Notes: generated by a model from the letters alone, not told the origin. Positions 6,424 to 16,097 are shown, counted from the stretch's first letter. The stretch is DNA of 64,000 nt from Duganella sp. BJB480 (GCA_003416985.1 QVIN01000002.1:62001-126000), one strand, 5' to 3'. Program-made: numbers and translations.

Positions 6424-9309
6424 ATGTTGCGCCCACTGCTAGCAGTATTTTTATTGAGCCTGTCGTTGACGGCGAACGCCATCGCGCCGCTTCCGCCCAT
6501 CATGCCGCCGCGCCTGATCGTCCCGCGCGCGCAGACGCCCGTGCGCCTGCAAAGCCTGCGCATCGGCGCGGAGATCAGCGGCGGCCTGGCCCAGACCACC
6601 GTGGAGATGGTGTTCTACAATCCGAACGCGGTACAGCTGGAAGGCGAACTGCAGTTCCCGCTGCTGCCCGCGCAGCACGTCACCGCGTTCGCGCTGGATA
6701 TCGACGGCGCGCTGCGCCCCGCCGTGCCGGTCGAAAAAGCCAAGGGACGCAAGATCTTCGAGGAGGTTGAACGTACCCGCGTCGATCCCGCGCTGTTGGA
6801 GACGACCCAGGGGAACAACTTCAAGCTGCGCGTCTACCCGATACCGCCGCACGGCACCCGCACCGTGCAGCTCAAGTATGCCGAGGCGCTGCCGCGCCAG
6901 GAGGCGCAGCGGCTGTATCGGCTGCCCCTGGCCTACGGCGAAGGGATCAAGGAATTTGATCTGGAACTGAATGTGCACGGCGCGGTAACGCCGCCGCAGG
7001 CGCGCGGCGCGTTGGGCGGCGTGCAGTTCGAACGCCAGCAGGACGGCTATCGTGCCCGTATCGGCAAGAGCAGCTTCCACGCCGACGGCACGTTGGAGCT
7101 GGCACTGGCCACGACAACGGAACCGCAGACCTTTGTGCAGGAGTTCGACGGCGAAACCTTCTTCCTCAGCGAGGTCGCCGTCGCTGGAGACAGCAATCAC
7201 CCGGTGCGCGTTCCGCCCGCCGTGCTTGGACTGCTGTGGGATAGCTCCGGCTCCGGCGCCCAACGCCAGACCGAAGCGGAGCTGGCGGTGCTGGACGCCT
7301 ACTTCAAGACCGTGCGCAATGTGGAGGTGCGGTTGATCCACCTGCGCGACCGCGCGGAGCCCAGCCAGCGATACCGCGTCGTCAACGGCAACTGGGCCGG
7401 CTTGCGCGCCGCGCTGGCGGCCACCGCCTACGACGGCGCAAGCGCCCTGGGAGCGTGGAAGCCGGAAGCGGACATCAACGAATACCTGTTGGTTAGCGAT
7501 GGACTGTCCAACTATGGCGATGCGCCCTTCCCCACATTGGCCAGGGGCCAGCGTTTGTATGCATTGAATTCAGCGCTGGTGTCGGACAGCGCGCGCCTCT
7601 CGGCGCTGGCGGAGCGTAACGGTGGCCGGCTGGTGCAACTGCAGGCGAGCCAGCCAGCGCAGGCCGCGCAAGCGCTGCTGGCCGACGTGCTGCAATTGAG
7701 CGACGTCACCGCCAGCGGCGCCAAGGATATTTCGGTTGAAGCACGCGAGCCGCAGGACGGCATATTGCGCATCGCCGGGCGCCTGACACAAGCCAATGCG
7801 GAACTGACGCTGACCTTGACGCAGCAAGGCAAGAGCAGTGCAATGACCGTACCGGTCAGCGCCACGGCGCCGTATCACCCACTGGCCGCCGGCACGTGGG
7901 CCAGCTACCGCCTGCATGCGTTGGAAGCGGACTACGATCTGAAACGCGGGGAGATCCGGCGTATCGGCCAGCGTTTCGGCATCCCGACGCGCGAGACCTC
8001 GCTGCTGGTGCTGGACCGGCTGGAAGACTATCTGCGCTATGACGTCGAACCGCCCGCAGCCTACAAGGAAGCCTACGCCAGGCTCAAAGAGAATCGCCTG
8101 GCGCAGCGGCGCCGCATCGCCGCACAACACAGCGACCAGATCGTGCAGGAATTCGAGCAGAAGGTGGCGTGGTGGGAAAAGACCTATCCGAAATCGGCTC
8201 CGCCCCGGCATATCGAGTTCAAGAAGGATGGCAATGGCGCGATGGAGTTTGAGCCTCGAATGATGCCGGCCGCGGTGGCCGAAATGGCCGCGCCGCCACC
8301 GGCAGCGCGAGCACCGGCGCCGCTGGCATACGGCCGCGCCGAAACGCGCAACGCGCAGCGCGTCTCCAAAGCGCCTGCGCCGTCCGGCGATGAGACGCCG
8401 AACGCCGGCATCCAGCTCAAGAAATGGTCGCCCGACGAACCCTATCGCGCCCGCATGAAGGCCGCCAAGGCCGCCGACTTGTACGCCATTTACCTCGACG
8501 AGAAGCCGAACTACGCCAACAGCAGCGCCTTCTTCCTCGACAGCGCCGACATGCTGCTCGACCAGGGACAGCGCGACCTGGCCTTACGCGTGCTGTCCAA
8601 CCTGGCGGAGATGAATCTGGAAAACCGCCAGGTATTGCGGATACTCGGCTACCGGCTGCTGCAGGCTGGCGAACCGGCGCTGGCGATCCCCGTGTTCAAA
8701 CAGGTGCTGCTGCTGGCGGAAGAAGAGCCGCAGTCGTACCGCGACCTGGGCCTGGCTTATGCCGCCGCCGGACAGGTGCAAGCGGCGGTGGACCAGCTTG
8801 TGGAAGTGCTTAACCGTCCGTGGGACAGCCGCTTTGCCGAAATCGAGCTGGTGACGCTGGCGGAGCTGAACGCGATTGTCGCCAAGGCCGCCGTCAAGCC
8901 GGACACCAGCCGCGTCGATCCGCGACTGCTGCGCAACCTGCCGCTGGCCTTGCGGGCCGTGCTGACCTGGGACGCCGACAACACCGACATCGATTTGTGG
9001 GTCACCGATCCGAACGGAGAGAAGTGCTACTACGGCAACCGCTACACCTACCAAGGCGGGCGCATGTCGCGCGACTTCACCGGCGGCTACGGGCCGGAGG
9101 AGTTTTCGCTGCGGGTGGCCAAGCCGGGCAAATATCGGGTGGAGGTCAACTCCTTTGGCAACCGTCAGCAGATCGTGGCCGGCGCGACGACTGTGCAGCT
9201 GCGCCTCAGCATCGGCTTCGGCACGGCGAAACAGCGCGACCAGATGGTCACGCTACGGCTGCGCGATACCGGCAGCACCGTGCTGGTGGGAGAGTTCGAC
9301 GTTAATTGA
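6424..9309 (+). CDS. Secreted VIT / vWA-like / TPR / DUF2135 protein
   Basis: This 961-residue protein has a signal peptide (residues 1-19). Domains run in order: a VIT domain (about 30-165, with the typical LQFPLLPAQHVTAFALDIDG and KAKGRKIFEEV segments); a von Willebrand A-like domain (about 265-430) with an intact D-S-S-G-S metal-site motif and a later LLVSDGLSNYGD strand; a Pro/Ala-rich linker near 620-660; TPR-like helices (about 690-800); and a C-terminal DUF2135-like beta domain (about 840-940, with TWDADNTDIDLWVTDPNGE). AAGGAG lies six bases before the ATG. Such proteins are thought to act at the cell surface or periplasm in adhesion or assembly, but the function is unknown. It faces and overlaps by eight bases the anti-sigma gene. 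Confidence 0.85.
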   Translation: MLRPLLAVFLLSLSLTANAIAPLPPIMPPRLIVPRAQTPVRLQSLRIGAEISGGLAQTTVEMVFYNPNAVQLEGELQFPLLPAQHVTAFALDIDGALRPAVPVEKAKGRKIFEEVERTRVDPALLETTQGNNFKLRVYPIPPHGTRTVQLKYAEALPRQEAQRLYRLPLAYGEGIKEFDLELNVHGAVTPPQARGALGGVQFERQQDGYRARIGKSSFHADGTLELALATTTEPQTFVQEFDGETFFLSEVAVAGDSNHPVRVPPAVLGLLWDSSGSGAQRQTEAELAVLDAYFKTVRNVEVRLIHLRDRAEPSQRYRVVNGNWAGLRAALAATAYDGASALGAWKPEADINEYLLVSDGLSNYGDAPFPTLARGQRLYALNSALVSDSARLSALAERNGGRLVQLQASQPAQAAQALLADVLQLSDVTASGAKDISVEAREPQDGILRIAGRLTQANAELTLTLTQQGKSSAMTVPVSATAPYHPLAAGTWASYRLHALEADYDLKRGEIRRIGQRFGIPTRETSLLVLDRLEDYLRYDVEPPAAYKEAYARLKENRLAQRRRIAAQHSDQIVQEFEQKVAWWEKTYPKSAPPRHIEFKKDGNGAMEFEPRMMPAAVAEMAAPPPAARAPAPLAYGRAETRNAQRVSKAPAPSGDETPNAGIQLKKWSPDEPYRARMKAAKAADLYAIYLDEKPNYANSSAFFLDSADMLLDQGQRDLALRVLSNLAEMNLENRQVLRILGYRLLQAGEPALAIPVFKQVLLLAEEEPQSYRDLGLAYAAAGQVQAAVDQLVEVLNRPWDSRFAEIELVTLAELNAIVAKAAVKPDTSRVDPRLLRNLPLALRAVLTWDADNTDIDLWVTDPNGEKCYYGNRYTYQGGRMSRDFTGGYGPEEFSLRVAKPGKYRVEVNSFGNRQQIVAGATTVQLRLSIGFGTAKQRDQMVTLRLRDTGSTVLVGEFDVN

Positions 9310-10189
9310 TCGCCTGGAGTTGCCGCTGAAGTTCAGGCGGCACTTCGGCATCCGGGTAGCGCATGCGGAATTTCAGCCATTCCGCCTGCGCTTCTTTCGT
9401 TTGGCCGGCTTTCAGCATTGCGGCGATGCGATCAAGCCACTCCTGCGCAGGCGGTGCCTCCGCTGCCGCGCCAAAATAGCTCATCGGCCGTGGCTTGGAT
9501 GCGGCGGCAGACATCATCGGCGCCTGCGCGCGCGCAAGCGGGGCCGGCGCCGCCAGCAATGGGCCTTCGGCGCCAGGCTCCGGTTGCAGGACCAGCTGCT
9601 TGGATTCCTCTCGTGCCGCGAACACGGCGGACCGCTTGGCCAATGGCGCAGCCATAATCGGCGGTGCGGCCAATATCGACGGCGCGATCGATGGCGCGGC
9701 TCGTTCGGCGTCCGCTGCCGCCGCGATTTCCGTGGCCGACGTAGTTCGCGTTGCGGATCGCTTGCGCTGGACGGCTTTCGGCGCCGGCGGCGGCGCTGAT
9801 TCAATTTCAATAGCGGACGGTGGCGCTTTCTCGACAGGAGCCGCCGCCACGACCACCGGCTCCTTCTCCACCGGCGCAACCGCCTGCGGCATCAGCACGC
9901 GTACCGCGAACAACGCAAACACCGCGCTGGCAGCAAGTCCCAACGGAACGCGCGCGCGCCGCAGATAGTGGCGGGCCGGCGGCGCAGCCGGCACGGCATC
10001 GTGCAGCGCATCGTTTGCCGATTCGGCGCCGGCACCGCGCATATCGGCAGCCGCCCGCGCCAGGATGGCGGCGGATAAAGCCTCCGGCGGCTGCGGTTGC
10101 GGCAAGTCGTGCAACCGGCGCGCCAGGTCCCCCTCGCCTTTGAGGAAATCTTCGAATTCCGCGTCTTCAGTGTGATCGTGTGGGTTCAT
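9302..10189 (-). CDS. Putative membrane anti-sigma factor
   Basis: The 295-residue protein has an acidic cytoplasmic N-terminal region (1-75), one membrane segment (about 81-100), a long Pro/Ala-rich periplasmic linker, and a helical C-terminus (WLDRIAAMLKAGQTKEAQAEW). No zinc anti-sigma H-x3-C-x2-C motif is present. Its start overlaps the stop of the ECF sigma gene (ATGA), so sigma and this protein are made together. That pairing and the single-pass layout are what suggest an anti-sigma role; the sequence alone would be a hypothetical membrane protein. Confidence 0.7.
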   Translation of the reverse strand: MNPHDHTEDAEFEDFLKGEGDLARRLHDLPQPQPPEALSAAILARAAADMRGAGAESANDALHDAVPAAPPARHYLRRARVPLGLAASAVFALFAVRVLMPQAVAPVEKEPVVVAAAPVEKAPPSAIEIESAPPPAPKAVQRKRSATRTTSATEIAAAADAERAAPSIAPSILAAPPIMAAPLAKRSAVFAAREESKQLVLQPEPGAEGPLLAAPAPLARAQAPMMSAAASKPRPMSYFGAAAEAPPAQEWLDRIAAMLKAGQTKEAQAEWLKFRMRYPDAEVPPELQRQLQAIN

Positions 10190-10770
10190 GCTCTCGCCTC
10201 TTCGGCAGCCGGCGCCAGTTCCTGCCGCAGCCTGCGCATCGCGTAACGCAGGCGGCTCTTCACCGTCTCCACCGGCGCCGCCACCAGTTCCGCGATTTCC
10301 TCCAGGCTCATGCCGTTGAACTGCTGGAGCACCAGCGCCTCGCGCTGATCGACCGGCAGCAAACGTATCATCGCATGCAATCGGCTGGTCTGCTGCTTGC
10401 GTTCCAATTCACCGTCGGGCGCCCGGCTATCATGCGCGCCGTCGGCAACCTGCTCGAACCAGCCGTCCTCGCCGCCGTCGCTGGCCAGCAGCACACGCTC
10501 GTTCAGGCGTATCAAGTCGATCAGGCGGTTGCGCGCGATCTGGAAAAGATAAGTGCGGAAGCTGGCGCCCGGTTCGTAGCGCGCGCGGGCCTGGTGCAGA
10601 TTGGCCCAGCTGTCCTGCATGATGTCGTTGACCCATTCGCGGCGCGGCGAGCGCCATGCCAGAAACAGATACAGCCCCTGGCTGTGGCGCCGGTACAGTT
10701 CCTCGAACGCCGCCAGATCGCCATTGCGATAGCTGAGCATGAGCATTTCATCGGATCGTGGCGCGGACAT
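10186..10770 (-). CDS. ECF-type RNA polymerase sigma factor
   Basis: The 194-residue protein has the two-domain layout of extracytoplasmic-function sigma factors. Region 2 lies near residues 15-85 (FEELYRRHSQGLYLFLAWR, then the core-binding and -10-recognition helices with FRTYLFQIARNRLIDLIR). Region 4 lies near 125-185 (LLPVDQREALVLQQFNGMSLEEIAELVAAPVETVKSRLRYAMRRLR is its helix-turn-helix stretch, positions only partly quoted here as LEEIAELVAAPVETVKSRL). The ATG at 10770 is the natural N-terminus; a longer frame upstream is not sigma-like. It is coupled to the anti-sigma gene. Likely targets include this cluster and the neighbouring surface-protein gene, but no promoter motif proves this. 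Confidence 0.87.
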   Translation of the reverse strand: MSAPRSDEMLMLSYRNGDLAAFEELYRRHSQGLYLFLAWRSPRREWVNDIMQDSWANLHQARARYEPGASFRTYLFQIARNRLIDLIRLNERVLLASDGGEDGWFEQVADGAHDSRAPDGELERKQQTSRLHAMIRLLPVDQREALVLQQFNGMSLEEIAELVAAPVETVKSRLRYAMRRLRQELAPAAEEARA

Positions 10771-10938
10771 GGCGTAATGATAACGCAGGCACCTCCCGCC
10801 CGGACATCCACGTATTGTTACCAAATATTGCCAAGCCATAAAGGCTTTCCCGCAACCGGGGCTGTAAAGACGTGTAAATTTCGCCGCAAGAGATATTTCC
10901 TGGGATAAACTTTATCTGCTAAAGCTCAGGAGCACGTC

Positions 10939-12615
10939 ATGCACTTCACTCTTCGCCCGATCTTTTTCGCTGTGGCCTGTGGCCTGGCGTTCTCGCTCGC
11001 CTCGCCGGTCCAGGCGCAGCCGCAGAACTGGCGCGCCACGCATTCCCACGCGCCCGACGCCAGCGACTTCACGCCCGGCGCCGAGATGCGGTCCGGCGAT
11101 ACGCTGCATGTCGCGGTCTCGCTTCAGCTGCGCAACCGCGAGCAGCTCGAGGCGTTCGCCGCCAGCCTGATGTCCGGCCAGACCGCGACCCCGCTGACCA
11201 GTGAACAGTTCCTGTCCCGGTACGCGCCGACGGCGGCCGATGTCGCCGCCGTGGTCAAGCACCTGAGCCAGAGTGGCTTCGTCAATATCGAGGTCAGTCC
11301 CAACAACCTGCTGGTGAGCGCCGATGGTTCGGTGGGCACCGCGCGCTCGGCCTTCAATGTCCAGATGCGCCACTTCTCCAGAGGCGAGCGCACAGCGTAC
11401 GCCAACACCAACGATCCGGTGGTGCCCAGCGCATTGAGCGGCATCGTGCTCGGCGTGCATGGCCTGCAAACCGTGCATCTGGCGCACACCGCGCAGGTGG
11501 AGGCGCAGGCGTCGGTCTACGCCACCGCCGGCAAGGTGGGCCACAGCCCGACGGCCTGGCCGGCGATCTACAACGCCACCGCCCTGCCCACCGCTGCCAA
11601 GACCACCATCGGCATCATCACCGCCGGCAGCATGACACAGACGTTGACGGACCTGAGCAGCTTCGCCCGCACCGCCGGCTATGCGCAGCCGGTGGTCAGC
11701 GTGGTCAACGTCGCCAGCGCGAGCCGGCGCGTGAGCACGACCGCCACCACAGACAATACGGCGGAGTGGAATATCGACAGCCAGAACGCGCTTGGCGCGG
11801 CCGGCGGCGCCGTCAAGTCCATGGTGTTCTATGCGGCGAACTCGCTGTCCGAAGCGGATTTGACGGCGGCCTACAACGCGGCCGTCGCGGCCAATGTCGC
11901 CAAGGTGATCAACGTGTCGCTGGGCGAGTGCGAATCCAACGCGCGCCTGAGCGGCACGCAGGCCACCGACGACCAGATCTTCCTAGCCGCCGTGGCGCAA
12001 GGCCAGACCTTCGTCGTCGCCACCGGCGATGCGGGTTCCTACGAATGCGGCGGCAAGACCAGCGCGCAAAGCTATCCCGCCGTCTCGCCGTATGTGATCG
12101 CGGTCGGCGGCACCTCGGTCTCCACCAGCACCACCGGCGCGTGGACCGGTGAAACCGTTTGGGCCTGCACCAACTACAGCACCTGCGCCACCGGTGGCGG
12201 CACGGGCGGTGGCGTGAGCCTGATCGAAGCCGCACCAAGCTGGCAACTGGCGTCCAAGGTGCTGGGCACTTCGACCCGCCGGGGCGTGCCTGATATCTCG
12301 TTCGCCGGCGATCCATCGACCGGCGCGATCACGCTCGTCAAAGGCAAGTATGTGCAGTACGGCGGCACCAGCCTGGCCGCGCCTATCTTCGCCGGCTTCT
12401 GGGCGCGGATACAGTCCGCCAATGGCAACCGCCTGGCCTTCCCCGCTCCCGCTCTGTACAAATATGGCGTGGCGCAGACCACGCTTTTCCACGATGTCGT
12501 CTCCGGCACCAACGGCGGCTACACGGCGGCCAAGGGTTGGGACTACACCACAGGTTTCGGCAGCCTGAATGTCGGTAGCTTCGCGGCCTTCGTCACCTCC
12601 AGCGGCGGGTTCTGA
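10939..12615 (+). CDS. Secreted serine-carboxyl peptidase (sedolisin/kumamolisin, S53)
   Basis: The 558-residue protein has a signal peptide (1-26), an S53 activation propeptide (about 35-185) and a catalytic domain (about 190-555). The catalytic set is complete: E276 and D280 in AEWNIDSQ, D364 in ATGDAGSYE, and S478 in the GGTSLAAP motif. A C-terminal calcium-site-like stretch (HDVVSGTNGGY) is also present. Such enzymes are acid-active secreted endopeptidases that mature by autocleavage. AGGAG lies seven bases before the ATG. A short perfect inverted repeat (GATAAA-C-TTTATC, 10904-10916) lies about 22 bases before the start and could be part of the promoter. Confidence 0.92.
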   Translation: MHFTLRPIFFAVACGLAFSLASPVQAQPQNWRATHSHAPDASDFTPGAEMRSGDTLHVAVSLQLRNREQLEAFAASLMSGQTATPLTSEQFLSRYAPTAADVAAVVKHLSQSGFVNIEVSPNNLLVSADGSVGTARSAFNVQMRHFSRGERTAYANTNDPVVPSALSGIVLGVHGLQTVHLAHTAQVEAQASVYATAGKVGHSPTAWPAIYNATALPTAAKTTIGIITAGSMTQTLTDLSSFARTAGYAQPVVSVVNVASASRRVSTTATTDNTAEWNIDSQNALGAAGGAVKSMVFYAANSLSEADLTAAYNAAVAANVAKVINVSLGECESNARLSGTQATDDQIFLAAVAQGQTFVVATGDAGSYECGGKTSAQSYPAVSPYVIAVGGTSVSTSTTGAWTGETVWACTNYSTCATGGGTGGGVSLIEAAPSWQLASKVLGTSTRRGVPDISFAGDPSTGAITLVKGKYVQYGGTSLAAPIFAGFWARIQSANGNRLAFPAPALYKYGVAQTTLFHDVVSGTNGGYTAAKGWDYTTGFGSLNVGSFAAFVTSSGGF

Positions 12616-12621
12616 CGCCGG

Positions 12622-14016
12622 TCAGTAGATCTCGCGGCGCAAACGCTGCATTTGCTGCTCATGACGTTCCACCCAGCGGCGGGCGTCATCGAGCTGCCGT
12701 TCGAGGCGCGGGATGTACTCGTATAGATCGCGGCGCTCCTGCTCGCGGCGGGCGTCCTGCTTCCTCGTTTCGTCGTTGACCACGCGGTCCTTCGCGTCCT
12801 GATTCGATCGGATCTCGCGTTCCAGCCGGGCCAGCCGATGGCGGGCGTCGCTCAGGCGGTTCGCCACTTCATTGGCATCGTCGACCGCCTGGCGGTGCTT
12901 GGCGGCGGCGATCTCGAAATCCTGCCCGCTCACGTAAGCATGCTTCAACTGGTTGCGCATCTCGACGCGGCAGACCTCGACCATCATGCCGATGTTGGTG
13001 CGGCCACGTTCGAAGGCGTTCTCCGGCTGGCAGTATTTGGCGTTCTGCTCTTCCCATGCCGACGTGTACTGGTCGCGGGTTTTGGCGGTGACGAACACGC
13101 CGTCGCGTCCCGCATTGGCAATGCGCTCGTCCAGCATGAACGGCTTGCCATAGCCATCGTCGGCGCCGGCCTGGCTCCAGTAGGCGGCAAGACGCGTCTC
13201 CCAAGCTTGGCGATAGTCGGATTCGAAAATCTTCAGGCCCTTGGCGCGTGCCTCCTTGCTGCGCATGGCGAAGTCCTTGCCGCTGACGGCATCCTGCGTG
13301 CCGAGGTTGCGCCAGTAGTTGACGATCTCGCCGTTCCAGGCGGCGCGGTAGGCTTCCTCCTGCACCTGCACGCCGGCGCTGCGGGCGGCGGCGGCACGGT
13401 CGCGGAAGGCGCTGTCCGGCGTGCCGTTGCGCGCGTCGGTGTAGCCGGCATCCTGCCAGAAGGTGCGATTGCCGATTTGCCAGCCGTCGGAATATGCGGC
13501 TTCGTCGAAGCGCAGCTGCACGCCGGCGGCCTTGGCGCGCGCGGCGTCTTTTTGCGCGGCCAGCGGTTGGCCGTCGGTGCCGGCGCGCTTGCCCTGTCCC
13601 CGCCAGTATTCGGAATTGCCGATGGCCCAGCCGGCATCGTAGGCTGGACGGTTGAGCGGCGTATTGTGCTTGCGGACTTCTTCGCTGGCCACGTGGGCGT
13701 CGAATTGCGCTTGCTGTCCGTTGCCGCCATCGGCCTTGCCAAACTGCGACCACAAGTCCCAGTTACCTTGCGCCCAGCCGGCCGTGTACTGCGCCTCCGC
13801 GCCGTTGGCGGCGGGTTGCTTGGCGTCGGCGTGATCGTCGCAGAAGTCCTTGCGCTCCGCGTAGTTGGCCGGCTCGCCCTGCAAGCCGTCCTTATGGCCT
13901 ATGGCGTTCCAGTCGCCGACCTTGCAATCGGCAATGCGCTGCATGGTGGATTGGCAGCCGGCCAGCAGCAGCGGCACGGCGAGGATCAGCGGGCGAAAGC
14001 GGGTCAGAAAATTCAT
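12622..14016 (-). CDS. DUF2799-like lipoprotein with expanded tandem repeats
   Basis: The 464-residue protein begins with a lipoprotein signal ending LLAGC (acylated Cys21). Between about residues 35 and 345 there are six to seven degenerate repeats of roughly 45-55 residues built on an aromatic pattern Y-x2-GW-x2-GN-x2-YW-x3-G-x-DA-x2-G, for example YDAGWAIGNSEYW, YSDGWQIGNRTFW and YRAAWNGEIVNYW. The C-terminal third is highly charged and predicted coiled coil (ERE/RRD-rich). DUF2799 proteins usually have one or two such units, so this looks like an expanded form. Function unknown; an envelope location is implied by the lipobox. It is convergent with the sedolisin gene. Confidence 0.75.
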   Translation of the reverse strand: MNFLTRFRPLILAVPLLLAGCQSTMQRIADCKVGDWNAIGHKDGLQGEPANYAERKDFCDDHADAKQPAANGAEAQYTAGWAQGNWDLWSQFGKADGGNGQQAQFDAHVASEEVRKHNTPLNRPAYDAGWAIGNSEYWRGQGKRAGTDGQPLAAQKDAARAKAAGVQLRFDEAAYSDGWQIGNRTFWQDAGYTDARNGTPDSAFRDRAAAARSAGVQVQEEAYRAAWNGEIVNYWRNLGTQDAVSGKDFAMRSKEARAKGLKIFESDYRQAWETRLAAYWSQAGADDGYGKPFMLDERIANAGRDGVFVTAKTRDQYTSAWEEQNAKYCQPENAFERGRTNIGMMVEVCRVEMRNQLKHAYVSGQDFEIAAAKHRQAVDDANEVANRLSDARHRLARLEREIRSNQDAKDRVVNDETRKQDARREQERRDLYEYIPRLERQLDDARRWVERHEQQMQRLRREIY

Positions 14017-14067
14017 GGCGGCGTTTGAGAGTTTCAGCGGCCAGATTATATGGCAAATTTGACACGC

Positions 14068-15444
14068 TCAGGCCGGGTTTTGCGCAAAGCTCACCCTCAC
14101 CATCAGCCCCGGACCCACGTCGCGATTCGCCAGCAGGATGCGGCCCTGGTTGCGCGCGGCGGCCCGCTCGGCGATCGCCAGCCCAAGGCCGCTGCCCGCC
14201 TGGTCCTGGTCCGGCAGCCGGAAGAAGCGTTCGAACACCTTGCGCTGCATTTCCGGCGCGATGCCCGGTCCCTGGTCGGCCACCGAGAAGTCCACGCGGC
14301 CATCGGCTTCCAGGATGCAGACCGTCACGCGCCCGCCTTCCGGCGAGTACTTGACGGCGTTGCTGACCAGGTTATCGATCAACGACGCCATGCTTTCCAG
14401 GTGCATCGGCAGAATGCAGCGTTCCGGCGCCTGCAGTTCAATTTCGACGTGGCGCGTGGCGGCGATCTGGCCGGCCAGCGCCAGGCGGTCCGCCACCAGT
14501 TCGACCAGGTCGCGCGGCACCAGGCTGGCGTGATCGCGGTCGCCACCGGAGCGGGCCAGTGCCAGCAACTGATGGACCGTGTGCGTGGCGCGCTGCACGC
14601 CGGTGCGCAAGCCTAGTCCGGCCTCCTCCACACGCTGCGCGGTGCGCGTGGTGGCCAATGTGTCGGCATTGATCTGGATGATGGACAGTGGCGTCTTTAG
14701 TTCATGCGCGGCGTCGACCAGGAATTCCTGTTCGCGCTCCAGCCTCTCGGTCAGGCGCTCCATCAAGCGGTTCACCGAGCCGACCAGCGGCGACAGCTCC
14801 AGGTATGGCGACGGCGCCAGCGGCGACAGATCGGTGGCCGAGCGCTCCTCGATCTCGCCGACGATGGACTTCAAGGGCCGCAGTCCGACACGAATGATGA
14901 ACCAGGCCGGCAGCAGCAGGAACGGTATGCTGAACAACAGCGGCGCAAAGTAGTAGCCGATGCTCGACACCTGCAGCATCCATTCGCCTATCACCTCGGT
15001 CGCCATGCGTACGGTGACGCCGGTCGCGGGATCGTCTTCCACCGAGACCACCCAGCCGTCCCTGAGCGGCTGCCGGTAAGGACCGGCGCCGGCATCGGTG
15101 GGCGGCAGGCCGGCATCCGGCGATGCGTAGACCAGCTGCCCGTGCCGCCAGACCTGCGTTTGCAGCGCCGGTATGTACCAGCCCAGCTCCGTGTACAGGG
15201 CGTAGTGCAGCTGTTCCATCTTGCGCACCAGCGGCTGGACCTCCGCAGGGGGGCGCTCGCCGATGGTTTGCATCAGCACGATGATGCGCAAGGCGCTGGC
15301 GCGCAGCTCGCGCTGCATGTCGCGGCGCTTGCTGGTGCGGGTCTCATACACATCCAGCGCCAGGTTCGCCAGCCAGATCAGCATCATCACCGCGATGAAG
15401 CCGAACAGCAGGCGCTTGAACAGTGAGCGACTATGCATCGTCAT
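14068..15444 (-). CDS. QseC/PmrB-like sensor histidine kinase
   Basis: The 458-residue membrane kinase has a first membrane helix (about 10-30), a periplasmic sensor region of the 2CSK/QseC N-terminal kind, a second membrane helix (about 165-187), a HAMP-like linker, and the dimerisation/phosphoacceptor motif DAAHELKTPLS with H247. The ATPase domain follows with N-box NLVSNAVKYSPEGG and G-boxes DQGPGIAP and GSGLGLAI. Its start overlaps the stop of the response regulator gene by four bases (ATGA), so the two form a pair. The stimulus is unknown; QseC/PmrB relatives sense metals, pH or small organics. Confidence 0.92.
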   Translation of the reverse strand: MTMHSRSLFKRLLFGFIAVMMLIWLANLALDVYETRTSKRRDMQRELRASALRIIVLMQTIGERPPAEVQPLVRKMEQLHYALYTELGWYIPALQTQVWRHGQLVYASPDAGLPPTDAGAGPYRQPLRDGWVVSVEDDPATGVTVRMATEVIGEWMLQVSSIGYYFAPLLFSIPFLLLPAWFIIRVGLRPLKSIVGEIEERSATDLSPLAPSPYLELSPLVGSVNRLMERLTERLEREQEFLVDAAHELKTPLSIIQINADTLATTRTAQRVEEAGLGLRTGVQRATHTVHQLLALARSGGDRDHASLVPRDLVELVADRLALAGQIAATRHVEIELQAPERCILPMHLESMASLIDNLVSNAVKYSPEGGRVTVCILEADGRVDFSVADQGPGIAPEMQRKVFERFFRLPDQDQAGSGLGLAIAERAAARNQGRILLANRDVGPGLMVRVSFAQNPA

Positions 15445-16097
15445 TTGTCGACGACATAGCCGACGCCGCGCACAGTGCGGATGTAGCCCTCGCCGATTTT
15501 CTGCCGCAGGTGCGACATGTGCACGTCCAGCGCCGCGCCCTCGCTGTGCGGCAGCGCGCGCGATTCGAGCTCGCGCCGGGTCAGCACCCGGTCCGGGTAG
15601 CGCATCAGCGCGTGCAGCAGCGCGAATTCGGTCTTGGACAGCACCACGTTGACGCCGGCGCGGGTCAGCAGCATGCGCTTATCGTCCAGCACCAGGTCCT
15701 TGACCTTCCACACCGGCTCCCCCGATTCGCTCCAACCGGTGGCGCGCCGCATCACCGCGCGCAGCCGCGCCAGCAGTTCCGTGACCACGAAGGGCTTGAC
15801 CAGATAGTCGTCGGCGCCGCGATCGAGGCCGTTCAAGCGGTCCTCCAGGCTGTCGCGCGCGGTGATGACCAGGATGGGCAGCGTGTGGCCGGACGCCCGC
15901 AGCTCGCGTAGCACGTCGATGCCGTTCCCGTCGGGCAGGCCCAGGTCCAGCAGCACCGCGTCGAACGGTTCGTTTTCTACCCAATGGCGCGCATCGCCGG
16001 CGCGGCGCACCCATACCACTTCCTGTCCCGCATCCTGCAAGGCCGCTTGCAAGGCCTTGCCCAGTTCCAGGTCGTCCTCGACCAGGCATATCTTCAT
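15441..16097 (-). CDS. OmpR-family response regulator (QseB/PmrA-like)
   Basis: The 218-residue regulator has a receiver domain starting MKICLVEDDLELGKAL, the acidic pair at D8/D9, the phosphoacceptor D51 in LLDLGLPDG and the VKPF lysine near residue 101. A winged-helix DNA-binding domain follows (about 125-218), ending YIRTVRGVGYVVDK as in QseB and PmrA. It is translated just ahead of its kinase. Divergent to it is a TonB receptor operon, and the space between contains a phased array of PmrA/QseB-type half sites (16173-16211), so autoregulation and control of the receptor are both plausible. Confidence 0.92.
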   Translation of the reverse strand: MKICLVEDDLELGKALQAALQDAGQEVVWVRRAGDARHWVENEPFDAVLLDLGLPDGNGIDVLRELRASGHTLPILVITARDSLEDRLNGLDRGADDYLVKPFVVTELLARLRAVMRRATGWSESGEPVWKVKDLVLDDKRMLLTRAGVNVVLSKTEFALLHALMRYPDRVLTRRELESRALPHSEGAALDVHMSHLRQKIGEGYIRTVRGVGYVVDK

